Assembly: GCA_963762545.1 (NCBI GenBank)
Contig: CAVXLC010000003.1
Location: forward strand, 62,001-126,000
DNA: 64,000 nt
Source: JABFSM01 sp963762545
Lineage (GTDB): Bacteria; Gemmatimonadota; Gemmatimonadetes; Gemmatimonadales; GWC2-71-9
Direction: 5' to 3'
The notes below the pieces were generated by a model, which worked only from the letters and a program-made list of their open reading frames with translations, was not told where the DNA came from and made no database searches. Numbering within the stretch: position 1 is the first letter of the stretch; each line of letters begins with the position of its first letter. The position numbers and the translations under genes are program-made. Of the stretch, positions 40,286 through 48,310 are shown one piece after another.

Positions 40286-41167
40286 CTAAGGCGCTGGACC
40301 GGCTTCATCAAGCGGCTCGGTCTCCGGCTCCTGCGGTACCGTCCACCCCTGGTCCAGGGCCAGCCGCCGCGGGCGGTCCCGCCGGCGGCGGGACCAGTAC
40401 GCCCAAATTACCCCGCCAGCCACGATCAGCCAGAACCCGCCGGCAATGGCCCAGACCGCCAGTCCGTAGCGGCTCCTGACATCCCGTTGCCATTCCTCTT
40501 CGAACTGGGCCGGGCGTGAGCCGGTGGTTTCGAGGACCGCGTCGTCGAATCCTTCGCCGGCCGCGAGCCGGGAAAGCAGCGGCGTGAGCGAATGGTCCGG
40601 ATGCCGTCGCGCCAGCATCGCCACCGCGGACGCCGCCAGGGCGTAGGCCGCTTCCGCGGTCGATTCGTTGGAACGGAGCGCCCGGTCGAGCTCGAAGAAG
40701 CCCGGCACCCTGCCCCGCGCGACCGTGAGATTGAGTTGCAGCAGATCGAGGCGGTCCCATTCCCCCGCCGCCACCGCCGCGTAGCCCTCGTCGAACCAGA
40801 GCGGCACCCGCACCCGCACCGCGTCGTGCAGGGCGAAGTGGGCCAGCTCGTGCCGGAGGATGCGATGGGGATCGCCGGCGTCCGCCCGGATCACGATGGT
40901 GCGGGAGCCGGGAAGCGCGAACCCGGCGCCCCAGGAGGGCCCCCGCCCCCGCATCAGCGAATCCAGCGGCGCGCCGCCCCGCACCACGATGAGCCGGAGC
41001 GGTCCCGGCTCGCGGCGGCCCAGCCCGTACCACACCCGCGCCGTCCCCGCCTCCTCGGCCAGGCCGATGGCGAGCGAGAGATCGGGCTTCCGGGCCGTGA
41101 CCATCACCTCGCCAACCCGCACGCCCAGGTAACCCGGCGGCAGGCCTTGCAGGAGCGCTAGGCTCAG
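40286..41167 (-). CDS. Membrane-anchored gluzincin-type metallopeptidase
   Basis: A protein of about 293 residues with an N-terminal signal-like stretch (LLSLALLQGLPPGYLG), a catalytic HELAHFALH motif preceded by HRILR, the downstream WFDEGYAAVAAGE with the third zinc ligand glutamate, and a C-terminal membrane helix (WAIAGGFWLIVAGGVIWAYW) followed by a basic tail. This matches the peptidase-MA-like group. No ATG or GTG exists near the proper start; CTG at 41167 would give a CTGA overlap with the upstream gene stop, with GAGGAGG further upstream. A later GTG would remove the signal sequence, so the start is uncertain. Confidence 0.7.
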   Translation of the reverse strand: MSLALLQGLPPGYLGVRVGEVMVTARKPDLSLAIGLAEEAGTARVWYGLGRREPGPLRLIVVRGGAPLDSLMRGRGPSWGAGFALPGSRTIVIRADAGDPHRILRHELAHFALHDAVRVRVPLWFDEGYAAVAAGEWDRLDLLQLNLTVARGRVPGFFELDRALRSNESTAEAAYALAASAVAMLARRHPDHSLTPLLSRLAAGEGFDDAVLETTGSRPAQFEEEWQRDVRSRYGLAVWAIAGGFWLIVAGGVIWAYWSRRRRDRPRRLALDQGWTVPQEPETEPLDEAGPAP

Positions 41168-42027
41168 GAGGATCCGGAGCGCGGCACCTCCTCGCCCCTC
41201 GCGGTCCGCTCGAGAAGCTCCTGGCAGCGGCGAGCCCAGGGCGCGAAACGGTTGGCGCCGGCGCCCTGGGCCCAGGTGGCCCGCGCCGCATCGTGCTGGC
41301 CGGCGAACCACTGGGCCCGGCCGAGATCGTAGTAGGCTTCGATGAGATTGGGTCCCAGCACCAGCGCCTTCTTGAGGAAGGACTCGGCGTCGGCCATCAT
41401 CCCGCGTTCCAGGTACACCAGGCCCAGATAGTAGTGGGCGTACAGCGTGGCCTTGCGGTCGTTGTCGAGCCGGATCACCCGGGACAGGTGCTCGATGGCC
41501 TCGCCGAAGATCTTCTTCTTGAGGCAGATGTACCCGACGTTCACCCGGGCCAGCGCGTTGGCCGGCTCCGTGGTCAGCACCTTGGAAAAGGTGCCCAGGG
41601 CGTCGTCGTACTGCTCCCCCAGCATCTCGGCCCAGCCGAGCAGCGACAGCGCCTGGGCGTCGCCCGGGGAGAGCTCCAGCGCGCGGTTGAGCGCCTGGAT
41701 CGCGCCCGGCGGATCGCCCAGCGAGATCAGGCTCCACCCTTTCTCGATGTAGGTGGAGGCGCCGATGTGATCCCGGTGCAGCTGCGGCACCGGCGTGGCG
41801 CCGGCGTCGCTCGCCGCGTGCTTGTAGCGCTCCACCAGGCCCCGGATCTCCTCCTTGAGGTCGGCGAGCTCGGTGAGCGCGCCATCCACCCGCTTGAAGA
41901 ACCCGATGATGCGGCGCTTCACCTCCTCGCGCTGCAGCCGGTCCGGCGACGCGTCGAGAGCCGCGGCGATGGCCCGGAATTCCTCCCGGAGCACCGCCAC
42001 CAGCGGATCGGGGGTCGGTTCGGTCAC
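41164..42027 (-). CDS. TPR protein with N-terminal coiled coil
   Basis: A 287-residue cytoplasmic protein. The first 75 residues are helical and likely coiled coil (VKRRIIGFFKRVDGALTELA). Four to five TPRs follow, for example GDPPGAIQALNRALELSPGD and EQYDDALGTFSKVLTTEPAN. GTG 42027 overlaps the cheD stop (GTGA). It is the last gene of the chemosensory/GTPase cluster and probably serves as an adaptor for protein contacts. Confidence 0.8.
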   Translation of the reverse strand: MTEPTPDPLVAVLREEFRAIAAALDASPDRLQREEVKRRIIGFFKRVDGALTELADLKEEIRGLVERYKHAASDAGATPVPQLHRDHIGASTYIEKGWSLISLGDPPGAIQALNRALELSPGDAQALSLLGWAEMLGEQYDDALGTFSKVLTTEPANALARVNVGYICLKKKIFGEAIEHLSRVIRLDNDRKATLYAHYYLGLVYLERGMMADAESFLKKALVLGPNLIEAYYDLGRAQWFAGQHDAARATWAQGAGANRFAPWARRCQELLERTARGEEVPRSGSS

Positions 42028-42515
42028 AGCTCCACTTTCCCGTGTTCGTAGGAGGATACGGTCACCCGGCCGGTCTCGAGGTCGAAATCCACCGAGCGCC
42101 CGAAGTCGCCGCCGACCGCCTCGCCCACCAGCTGGATGCCGTACCGATGCAGGACCTCACGGGCGGCATGCACGTTCCGCTCTCCCATCTGGATGGTGCC
42201 CGCCGGCTGGAGGGCCGCGAACATGCTGGCCCCGCCGACCAGGCGCGCGGTGAGCCGCCGGGAGACCCCGCCCATCGCCAGGACCCGTTCGTTGAGCAGC
42301 GCCACCGCGGTCGGGGCAAAACGGCCCGGCGCGTCGGCCCGGGGCCGGCCGACGTTGGTGGACGGCAGCAGCACGTGGGCGAGCCCGCCCACCTTGGCCT
42401 GGGCGTCGTGCAGGATCACCGCCACGCAGCTTCCCAGGGCCAGCGCCGTCAGCGTGGTGGGAGCCTTGGCCACTTCGATCGCCGAAATCCCGACGAAGAT
42501 CCTCGAGGCGGTCAC
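42024..42515 (-). CDS. cheD: Chemoreceptor glutamine deamidase CheD
   Basis: CheD deamidates receptor glutamines and, in some bacteria, works with CheC. The 163 residues show LGSCVAVIL with the catalytic Cys30, GGLAHVLLP with His47, and VGGASMF plus MGERN, all typical. The residue six before the cysteine, a threonine in the enzymes I know, is Ala24 here with Thr23 next to it, so activity may differ. GTG 42515 overlaps the cheR stop as GTGA. No chemoreceptor gene is present in the window. Confidence 0.93.
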   Translation of the reverse strand: MTASRIFVGISAIEVAKAPTTLTALALGSCVAVILHDAQAKVGGLAHVLLPSTNVGRPRADAPGRFAPTAVALLNERVLAMGGVSRRLTARLVGGASMFAALQPAGTIQMGERNVHAAREVLHRYGIQLVGEAVGGDFGRSVDFDLETGRVTVSSYEHGKVEL

Positions 42516-43330
42516 GGCAGCCTCCGATAAATGCGATGAGTGATATCTACCGGCTCCAGCCGCGGCTCCGGCAGGGCCACCAGCGATTCGGTCCGCCCCA
42601 GCATCAGGAGCCCATCCGGCGCGAGCGCGCGGAAGGCGGAGTCGAGCACCCGCCGCTGCCCTTCCCGTCCCAGGAAGATCAGCAGATTTCGGCAGCAGAT
42701 CAGATCGCAGGACTCCGGCGGGTTGACGACCGTGGTCAAGTCCTCGCGGCGGAAGGTGAGCCGGGGGCGCAGCTCCGGGTCCACTTCGAAGCAGCCGTCG
42801 TGAATGGTGCCGTAGTTGCGGTCCATGACCTCGCGGATCGCCACGGCGGCCGGCGGGAGATAGCGGCCCCCCTCGGCCTGCGACAGGGCCTGGGGATCCA
42901 TGTCCGACGCGTGGACCGCGATCCGGCCGACCGGAATTGCGCCCAGCCGGACGGCGTGCTCGGTCAGCAGCATCGCGAGGGTCCAGGCCTCCTCGCCGGT
43001 GGAGCACCCCATGCTCCACGCGGCGATCGACCGGCGGGCGGCACCGGTGCGCTGGGTGGCCAGCACGTCGCGGAGCCGCTGCCAGCTGTCCGGATTCCGG
43101 AAGAACCCGGTGACCCGCACCGAAATCGTGTGCAAGAGCCGATCCACTTCGCCGGGGTCCTCGCGCAGCATGGCCGCGTACGCCAGCAGCGAATCGGCCC
43201 GGAGCGCGCGCATGCGCACCTCGATGCGGCGGACCAGGCAGGAATCCTTGTACCACTCGAACCCGGCCGCGCCGCTCTGGGCCAGCTGGTCGATGACCGC
43301 CACGAGCCCCACGTCTTCCCGCCCGGTCAC
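42512..43330 (-). CDS. cheR: Chemoreceptor methyltransferase CheR
   Basis: SAM-dependent methyltransferase for receptor glutamates. The 272 residues contain an N-terminal helical domain, RVTGFFRNPDSW, the SAM loop SMGCSTGEEAWTLAM, ASDMDPQAL and CRNLLIFL, all standard for CheR. There is no fused TPR, but TPR proteins flank it. GTG 43330 overlaps the stop of the PATAN-TPR gene as GTGA. Confidence 0.94.
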   Translation of the reverse strand: MTGREDVGLVAVIDQLAQSGAAGFEWYKDSCLVRRIEVRMRALRADSLLAYAAMLREDPGEVDRLLHTISVRVTGFFRNPDSWQRLRDVLATQRTGAARRSIAAWSMGCSTGEEAWTLAMLLTEHAVRLGAIPVGRIAVHASDMDPQALSQAEGGRYLPPAAVAIREVMDRNYGTIHDGCFEVDPELRPRLTFRREDLTTVVNPPESCDLICCRNLLIFLGREGQRRVLDSAFRALAPDGLLMLGRTESLVALPEPRLEPVDITHRIYRRLP

Positions 43331-44943
43331 GAGGATACCCGCAGGGTATCGAGGTTGGCCCGGGCCAGCTGGTGCCCGGGATTCAGGGCCACGGCGCGCT
43401 CCCAGCAATCGCGCGCCCGGGCGGCATTCCGTTCCCGGAACGCGAGATTGCCCAGCTTGAAGAACACGTCGTCCCCGAGCGCCGGCGCCAGCGCGGTGGC
43501 GCGTTCGTAGAGGGTGGCCGCGTCCTCGTAGCGGCCGGAGCGATAACAGAGATCGCCGAGGTTCTTGAACGGCTGGGGAAGCGAGGCGTCGTCGGCGATG
43601 GTCTCGCGCAGCAGGGCTTCGGCGTCCGCCACCGATCCGGTCGCTTCCAGCAGCACCGCGCAATTGTTCCGGAGCACCGTATCCTCGGGATGCCGTTCGT
43701 GGCCCTCGCGCGCCAGGCCGAGGGCGACTTCGAGATCATCGGTGCCCGCCGCGGCGCGGGTCGCCGCCCAGTACCACAGCGCGGGGGGCGGGCCCCGGAA
43801 GAGCTCCCGGGCCCGCTGCAGGCGCTGGCGCGCCACCCCGGCGTCATGCCGCTCCAGCGCGAGGATGCCCCAGCCGGTGTGGATCCGCGGATCTTCGGGC
43901 GCGCGGCTCGCCGCCTCGGCCAGCACCGATTCGGCCTGATCGAGCCGGCCGAGGTGTTCCAGCGCGATGCCGAGATTGTGCAGCAGCGCCGGCCGGGGTC
44001 CGCTCCGGTCCAGCGCCTGCCGGAAATGGTCCGCGGCCTCGCTCCACTGCCGCTGCCGCGCGGCGATGAGCCCCAGATAGAACGGGGCGCTCCCCTCCGA
44101 GGGCCGCAGCTCCGCCACCCGGCGGAATTCCCGCAGCGCCTCGTCCAGCATGTCGGTCCGGTAGAAGGCCACGCCGAGATTGCGGTGCTCCTCGATCTGG
44201 GCCTCCAGCATCCGGGAGGGCGCCGCCATCGACGAGGCACCGACCTTGTGGGCGAGCCCCGCGGTCACCAGACCGTAGAGCGCCTGCCCCGCCTCGAATT
44301 CGCTGAGGCCCGACGCATCGATCACCGAGCGCAGGTCCCGGCGGCCGTCCAGCAGCGGGAGGATCCGCCGCTGCGCCTCGGTGAACTCGGACTGGTGTCC
44401 TTCGACCTGTCCCTCGAGCACCGCGTAGATCAGGTCGAAGCTGGGAATCTTCTTCTCGATCAGGCTCCACTCGTCCACCCGGCGGGCGCCCTCCAGGAGC
44501 AGCGACTCCGGGTTGATCTTCTCGAGCAGATCCTCCGACTCGGGGTGGACCCCGGCCTCGAAGCTGAAGGTGCCGGTATTCCAGGAGAACAGAGAGTAGA
44601 CCGCTTCCTCGATCTGGAGCCGTACGAAGCGCCGGAGCCCTTCCGGCGCCAGGATGCCGAGATTGACCAGCAGGTCGCCGACCCGGCGGCCGGGCGCGGT
44701 ATCCTGCAGCGCCAGGGCCTGGTCGAGCTGGGCCCGGGTGACCGTCCCGGTGGCGAGCAGCATGTCGCCCAGCCGGTCGCGGCGATTCACGATGGCGGCG
44801 TAGGTGATCCAGCCTTCGTCGAAGAAGATCGAGCCGTGTCGCTGGCGATCGGCCACCGAGAGGCAGCCGGTGCGCCGCCCCAGGAACAGGAGCTGGATCA
44901 CGTCGGGGAGGCTGGCCTCCTTGAGGCTTCCCTTGATGGCCAT
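43327..44943 (-). CDS. PATAN (DUF4388)-TPR protein, paralog 1
   Basis: A 538-residue cytoplasmic protein. Residues 1 to 65 are the PATAN start (KGSLKEASLPDVIQLLFLGR, then GSIFFDEGWITYA). A middle helical region (VGDLLVNLGILAPEGLRRFV) resembles the N-domain of GspE/MshE-type proteins, and it continues to LLLEGARRVDEWSLI. The C-terminal half has seven or so TPRs (YRTDMLDEALREFRRVAELR). PATAN proteins are often found with response regulators and small GTPases. It is coupled to cheR and to the DnaA-like gene, and has a shorter paralog at 49101 to 50249. Confidence 0.85.
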   Translation of the reverse strand: MAIKGSLKEASLPDVIQLLFLGRRTGCLSVADRQRHGSIFFDEGWITYAAIVNRRDRLGDMLLATGTVTRAQLDQALALQDTAPGRRVGDLLVNLGILAPEGLRRFVRLQIEEAVYSLFSWNTGTFSFEAGVHPESEDLLEKINPESLLLEGARRVDEWSLIEKKIPSFDLIYAVLEGQVEGHQSEFTEAQRRILPLLDGRRDLRSVIDASGLSEFEAGQALYGLVTAGLAHKVGASSMAAPSRMLEAQIEEHRNLGVAFYRTDMLDEALREFRRVAELRPSEGSAPFYLGLIAARQRQWSEAADHFRQALDRSGPRPALLHNLGIALEHLGRLDQAESVLAEAASRAPEDPRIHTGWGILALERHDAGVARQRLQRARELFRGPPPALWYWAATRAAAGTDDLEVALGLAREGHERHPEDTVLRNNCAVLLEATGSVADAEALLRETIADDASLPQPFKNLGDLCYRSGRYEDAATLYERATALAPALGDDVFFKLGNLAFRERNAARARDCWERAVALNPGHQLARANLDTLRVSS

Positions 44944-46904
44944 CAGCGCAGCTCCGCCACCAGCCGGTCGGCGATCGAGGGCCAGTGCATCACGGTCTTT
45001 TCCGGGCTTCTGACCTGCCCCATGCCGGGCGTGAGGATACCGCTCGCGCGCCGCGGCTCGGGGCGCCGGACCCCGCGCGATGCGCCGAGGTCCATGACGT
45101 CGAGGACTTCGCGCGCCAGCGCGGGGCTGGGCTCCACCTGCTGCGCGGCGGCCTCGCCGAGCACCCGCTGCACCATGCCCTGCACCGCGCGCACTGACTC
45201 GGCCGGACGGGCCGCCAGGAAATCCGCCAGGGCCGCGTCGGCTCCCGCGGCGGTTCCCGCCAGCATCCGTTTGATCACCGCCAGCCGGACTTCGCGGTCC
45301 GGGGACGGCAGCTCGACCGCGAGGCCCCCCGCCAGCCGGGCCAGGAGCCGGCCGTCCAGGCCCTCGAGCTCCTCGAGCGGACGGTTGGTGGTCAGCACCA
45401 TCTGGCGGCGGCCCTCCGTCAGCTCGCCGATCAGGAGGATGAGCTCCTCCTGGGCGGCGAAGTCGCCCGCCAGCAGGTGGAGGTCATCGAGCAGGAGCGC
45501 CCCGACCCAGCCATAGTGATGCCGCCACGAAGCCACCGCGTCGGCGTCGGTCAGCGCCCGCACCTCGGCTGCGAAGGCGTGGCTGCCGAGGCAGGCCACC
45601 GGCGCCACCCCTCCCGCCGCCAGCGCATTGCCCAGCGCGTGGAGGTAATGAGTCTTGCCGGTGCCGCTCGCGCCGATCACCACCAGCGGGGAGTAGCGCC
45701 GTCCCGGCTCGGCGATGATATCCCGGGCGGCCATCATCGGGAGCCGCATGGAGGGACCCTCGGCAAAGTCCTCCCAGCGGTAGTGCGCCAGCGGTGCGGT
45801 GAGCGGGGCGCTGCGGGTTCCGGCCTGCGTCACCAGCGCGCGGGCCGCGGCCACCTGGTCGGGATCGCGGAACACCTCGGCTCCGGCGAGGTCGGGCGCG
45901 AGCGCCGCGGCCCTGGCCCCGAGCGCGAGGACCTCCTTGGCATCGGCTTCGTAGGCGGCGAGGACCGACTCGGGATCCACCGGCGCCTCGTCGGCCAGCA
46001 GCGCCTCGAGGCGCCGGGTGCGCAGGCCTTCTCCGCCCCAGTGGAGCAGCGCTTCGCCGATGCGCCGGCGCCAGCGGTCCACCTGCTCCGACAACCCCGC
46101 CGAGACCTCCGAGAGGAAGGCCCCGAACTCGTCGCCCTCGGGCGACACCGGAGCGGGCGTCTCCTCCACCGGCGGCACCGGCGCCACCGGCGCGCCGATC
46201 AGGAGCAGGGCGTCTCGAGGAGAGAGCGGCAGCGCGCTGGCTTCCTGGAAGACCACCAGGCGGGAGAGCGCGCCGGTGTAGTCGCGCATCGAGGTGAACT
46301 CGGCCTCGGCCACCGCGCGGACCACGTCGTCCTGGAGCGCGGCCTCCTGCCCCTGAAGCCGGCGCCGGAGGATCGCGTAGCGGGCCTCGGCGCCGGGCAG
46401 CGACAGCGGCACCGTCGTCCCCTCGGCCAGCCGCCGGAGCAGCCGAGCGTCGAGTCCGGACAGTCGCTCGACCGGAACGGCCGTCGCCACCACCACCTCC
46501 CGCCCCGCTCCGCGCCGCCCGTCCAGCAGGTCCGCCACCAGCCCCTGGCAGTCCTGATGCCGCGCCAGGTGCTCGAAGTCGTCGATCAGCACCAGGTCGG
46601 CCGACTGGAGCTCGGCGCGGCACATCTCGCCCCGGGCCACCAGCAGCGCCGAGCGATAGCGCTCCGCCAGCCCGTCCGGATCCAGCAGCTCGATGACCGC
46701 GGTCGGATGCTGCACCCGGATTCGCCCCGCGATGGCCTGGAGCAGCTCGGTCTTGCCGCTGCCGGCGGACCCGACGATCACCAGCGGGGCATACGGAACC
46801 CCGCTCGCGTCCGCCACGGCGCGCGCGGCCGCGGCGGCCGGCCGGTTGGCGGCGTCGAGCACGAAGGTCTCGAAGTCGGGCGACGCGGTCAGCACCTCGG
46901 TCAC
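44943..46904 (-). CDS. Tandem DnaA-like AAA+ ATPase without DNA-binding domain
   Basis: A 653-residue protein with two AAA+ modules of the DnaA/Hda type. The first has Walker A GSAGSGKT (45 to 52) and Walker B LVLIDDFEHL (104 to 113). The second has GASGTGKTHYL (411 to 421) and LLLDDLHLLAG (470 to 480), closely following DnaA wording, with LDGRLLARLAGG as the box VII arginine region. A charged helical stretch (260 to 360) joins them. The DnaA domain IV helix-turn-helix is absent. A short tail, MGQVRSPEKTVMHWPSIADR, looks conserved. GTG 46904 overlaps the mglA stop (GTGA). A role in assembling or placing the signalling complex is inferred. Confidence 0.82.
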   Translation of the reverse strand: MTEVLTASPDFETFVLDAANRPAAAAARAVADASGVPYAPLVIVGSAGSGKTELLQAIAGRIRVQHPTAVIELLDPDGLAERYRSALLVARGEMCRAELQSADLVLIDDFEHLARHQDCQGLVADLLDGRRGAGREVVVATAVPVERLSGLDARLLRRLAEGTTVPLSLPGAEARYAILRRRLQGQEAALQDDVVRAVAEAEFTSMRDYTGALSRLVVFQEASALPLSPRDALLLIGAPVAPVPPVEETPAPVSPEGDEFGAFLSEVSAGLSEQVDRWRRRIGEALLHWGGEGLRTRRLEALLADEAPVDPESVLAAYEADAKEVLALGARAAALAPDLAGAEVFRDPDQVAAARALVTQAGTRSAPLTAPLAHYRWEDFAEGPSMRLPMMAARDIIAEPGRRYSPLVVIGASGTGKTHYLHALGNALAAGGVAPVACLGSHAFAAEVRALTDADAVASWRHHYGWVGALLLDDLHLLAGDFAAQEELILLIGELTEGRRQMVLTTNRPLEELEGLDGRLLARLAGGLAVELPSPDREVRLAVIKRMLAGTAAGADAALADFLAARPAESVRAVQGMVQRVLGEAAAQQVEPSPALAREVLDVMDLGASRGVRRPEPRRASGILTPGMGQVRSPEKTVMHWPSIADRLVAELR

Positions 46905-47503
46905 AGCGTGGGGGGCTTGGTGGCCAGGCGCTGCAGCACCAGGCCCGACAGGGTCTTCAGCGTCTCGAACACGCCGGCACCATGCAACGCGTCCGCAGGA
47001 TGGCTGGGCACGCCCCGAAAGTTGAAGGCATCGTCCAGGTCGGACGGCGCCAGAATCAGGTCGGGCGGGAGATCCTGCTTGTTGTACTGGAGCACGAGCG
47101 GAAGCTGGCGGATGTCCACTCCCTGTTCCAGGAGGTTTTCCTGGAGGTTCTGGAAGCTCTCCAGGTTGTCGTCGAACCGGCGCGCCTGGCTGTCCACCAC
47201 GAACACCACCCCATCGGCCCCCTGCAGCACCAGTCGCCTGGTGGCATTGTAGTACACCTGGCCGGGGACGGTATAGAGCTGGAACCGCGTGGTGAAGCCG
47301 GAGATCATCCCGAGCTCGAGGGGGAGGAAATCGAAGAACAGGGTCCGGTCCGACTGGGTGGCGAGCGAGACCATGTTCCCCCGGCGATCTTCGGGGACCC
47401 GTCCATGGATGTACAGCAAGTTAGTCGTCTTCCCGCAGCGCCCCGGCCCGTAGTAGACCAGTTTGCAGGTGATTTCGCGCGTGGTGAAATTTACCAGCGG
47501 CAT
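46901..47503 (-). CDS. mglA: Small Ras-like GTPase MglA
   Basis: A 200-residue GTPase of the MglA group, which sets front-rear polarity in gliding and pilus-driven bacteria. It shows P-loop GPGRCGKT (19 to 26), TVPGQ (78 to 82) in place of the DxxGQ of Ras, and NKQD (141 to 144). The N-terminal ITCKLVYYGPG is typical. It lies four bases after the Roadblock gene that likely encodes its GTPase-activating partner and overlaps the DnaA-like gene. Confidence 0.95.
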   Translation of the reverse strand: MPLVNFTTREITCKLVYYGPGRCGKTTNLLYIHGRVPEDRRGNMVSLATQSDRTLFFDFLPLELGMISGFTTRFQLYTVPGQVYYNATRRLVLQGADGVVFVVDSQARRFDDNLESFQNLQENLLEQGVDIRQLPLVLQYNKQDLPPDLILAPSDLDDAFNFRGVPSHPADALHGAGVFETLKTLSGLVLQRLATKPPTL

Positions 47504-47507
47504 GGGG

Positions 47508-47969
47508 TCACCGTCCGAACAGCGCGCGAAGGCTGCTGTTGAGTTCGGCCTCGAAGTCTTCCGCCAGGACCTGCCGGGGCGGCTCGGCGGCGGGGGCGGC
47601 GTTGGCCAGATCCGCGGCCAGCCGTCCGAAGAAGAGCTGGACCAGGCCGAGCGACGTCTCTCCCCCGAACACCACCAGCCCGAGCCACCGGCCCCGGGGG
47701 GTTTCGAAGGCGGCCAGGTACACCCCGACCTGCGATCCCTGATGCACCACGGCGCCGAGCGGCCGGGTGCCCATCACCTTGGCCAGCTCGAAGGTGGAGG
47801 CCATGATGCCGGCGCCGAGCGCCGCCGCCGACATCACGTCGAGCGCCCGGGTGAAGCCGTGCTGCGCCACCACCTGCCCCGATGACGTCATCAGGAGGGT
47901 CACCCGCGCCGCGGACTCGGCCAGGAAGGTGGTGAGCGGTTCTTCGACCCACGCCTCGAGTGCCCGCAT
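47508..47969 (-). CDS. Roadblock/LC7 domain protein, likely MglB-type partner of MglA
   Basis: A 153-residue protein with the Roadblock/LC7 fold pattern: helix, VTLLMTSSGQVVAQHG strand pair, the helical MSAAALGAGIMASTFELA, then VVHQGSQVGVYLAAF strands. A C-terminal helix after a proline stretch completes it. MglB proteins act as GTPase-activating partners of MglA, and the neighbouring position supports this role. Its ATG shares a base with the stop of the next Roadblock gene. Confidence 0.82.
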   Translation of the reverse strand: MRALEAWVEEPLTTFLAESAARVTLLMTSSGQVVAQHGFTRALDVMSAAALGAGIMASTFELAKVMGTRPLGAVVHQGSQVGVYLAAFETPRGRWLGLVVFGGETSLGLVQLFFGRLAADLANAAPAAEPPRQVLAEDFEAELNSSLRALFGR

Positions 47970-48310
47970 CAGGCGGCCCGCCCGGCGGCATCGAGGAGCC
48001 CCAGCCTGAGCTCGCCGGCGTTCACATCGGGCGCCGCGACCGCGACGATGAGCAGGCCGTTCCGCCCCGGCGCCGCGAGCAGCGAGCCGCTGGCGCCGGC
48101 CAGGTGCATCAGCACGGGCTCGGGCTGGCCCAGCGCCGTGGTGACCCCGCGCATGCGCCCCGCGAGGCTCGCGGCGAGCGCCGCCACCGCCGGTCCATCC
48201 ACCCCCTCCATGAGCGCATCGGCCACCACGAGCCCGTCGTCGCGCGAGACGATCAGGACTCCGCGCACCCCGGCGATGCGGGTCAACGCGGCGAGCACGT
48301 CGGCCAGCAT
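47969..48310 (-). CDS. Second Roadblock/LC7 domain protein
   Basis: A 113-residue stand-alone Roadblock domain (GVRGVLIVSRDDGLVVADAL, then ALAASLAGRMRGV and LLIVAVAAPDVN). It is shorter than the MglA-adjacent one and has a typical RDDGLV turn. ATG 48310 shares a base with the stop of the TPR-Roadblock gene. It may pair with the other Roadblock domains as a heterodimer or bind MglA itself. Confidence 0.82.
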   Translation of the reverse strand: MLADVLAALTRIAGVRGVLIVSRDDGLVVADALMEGVDGPAVAALAASLAGRMRGVTTALGQPEPVLMHLAGASGSLLAAPGRNGLLIVAVAAPDVNAGELRLGLLDAAGRAA

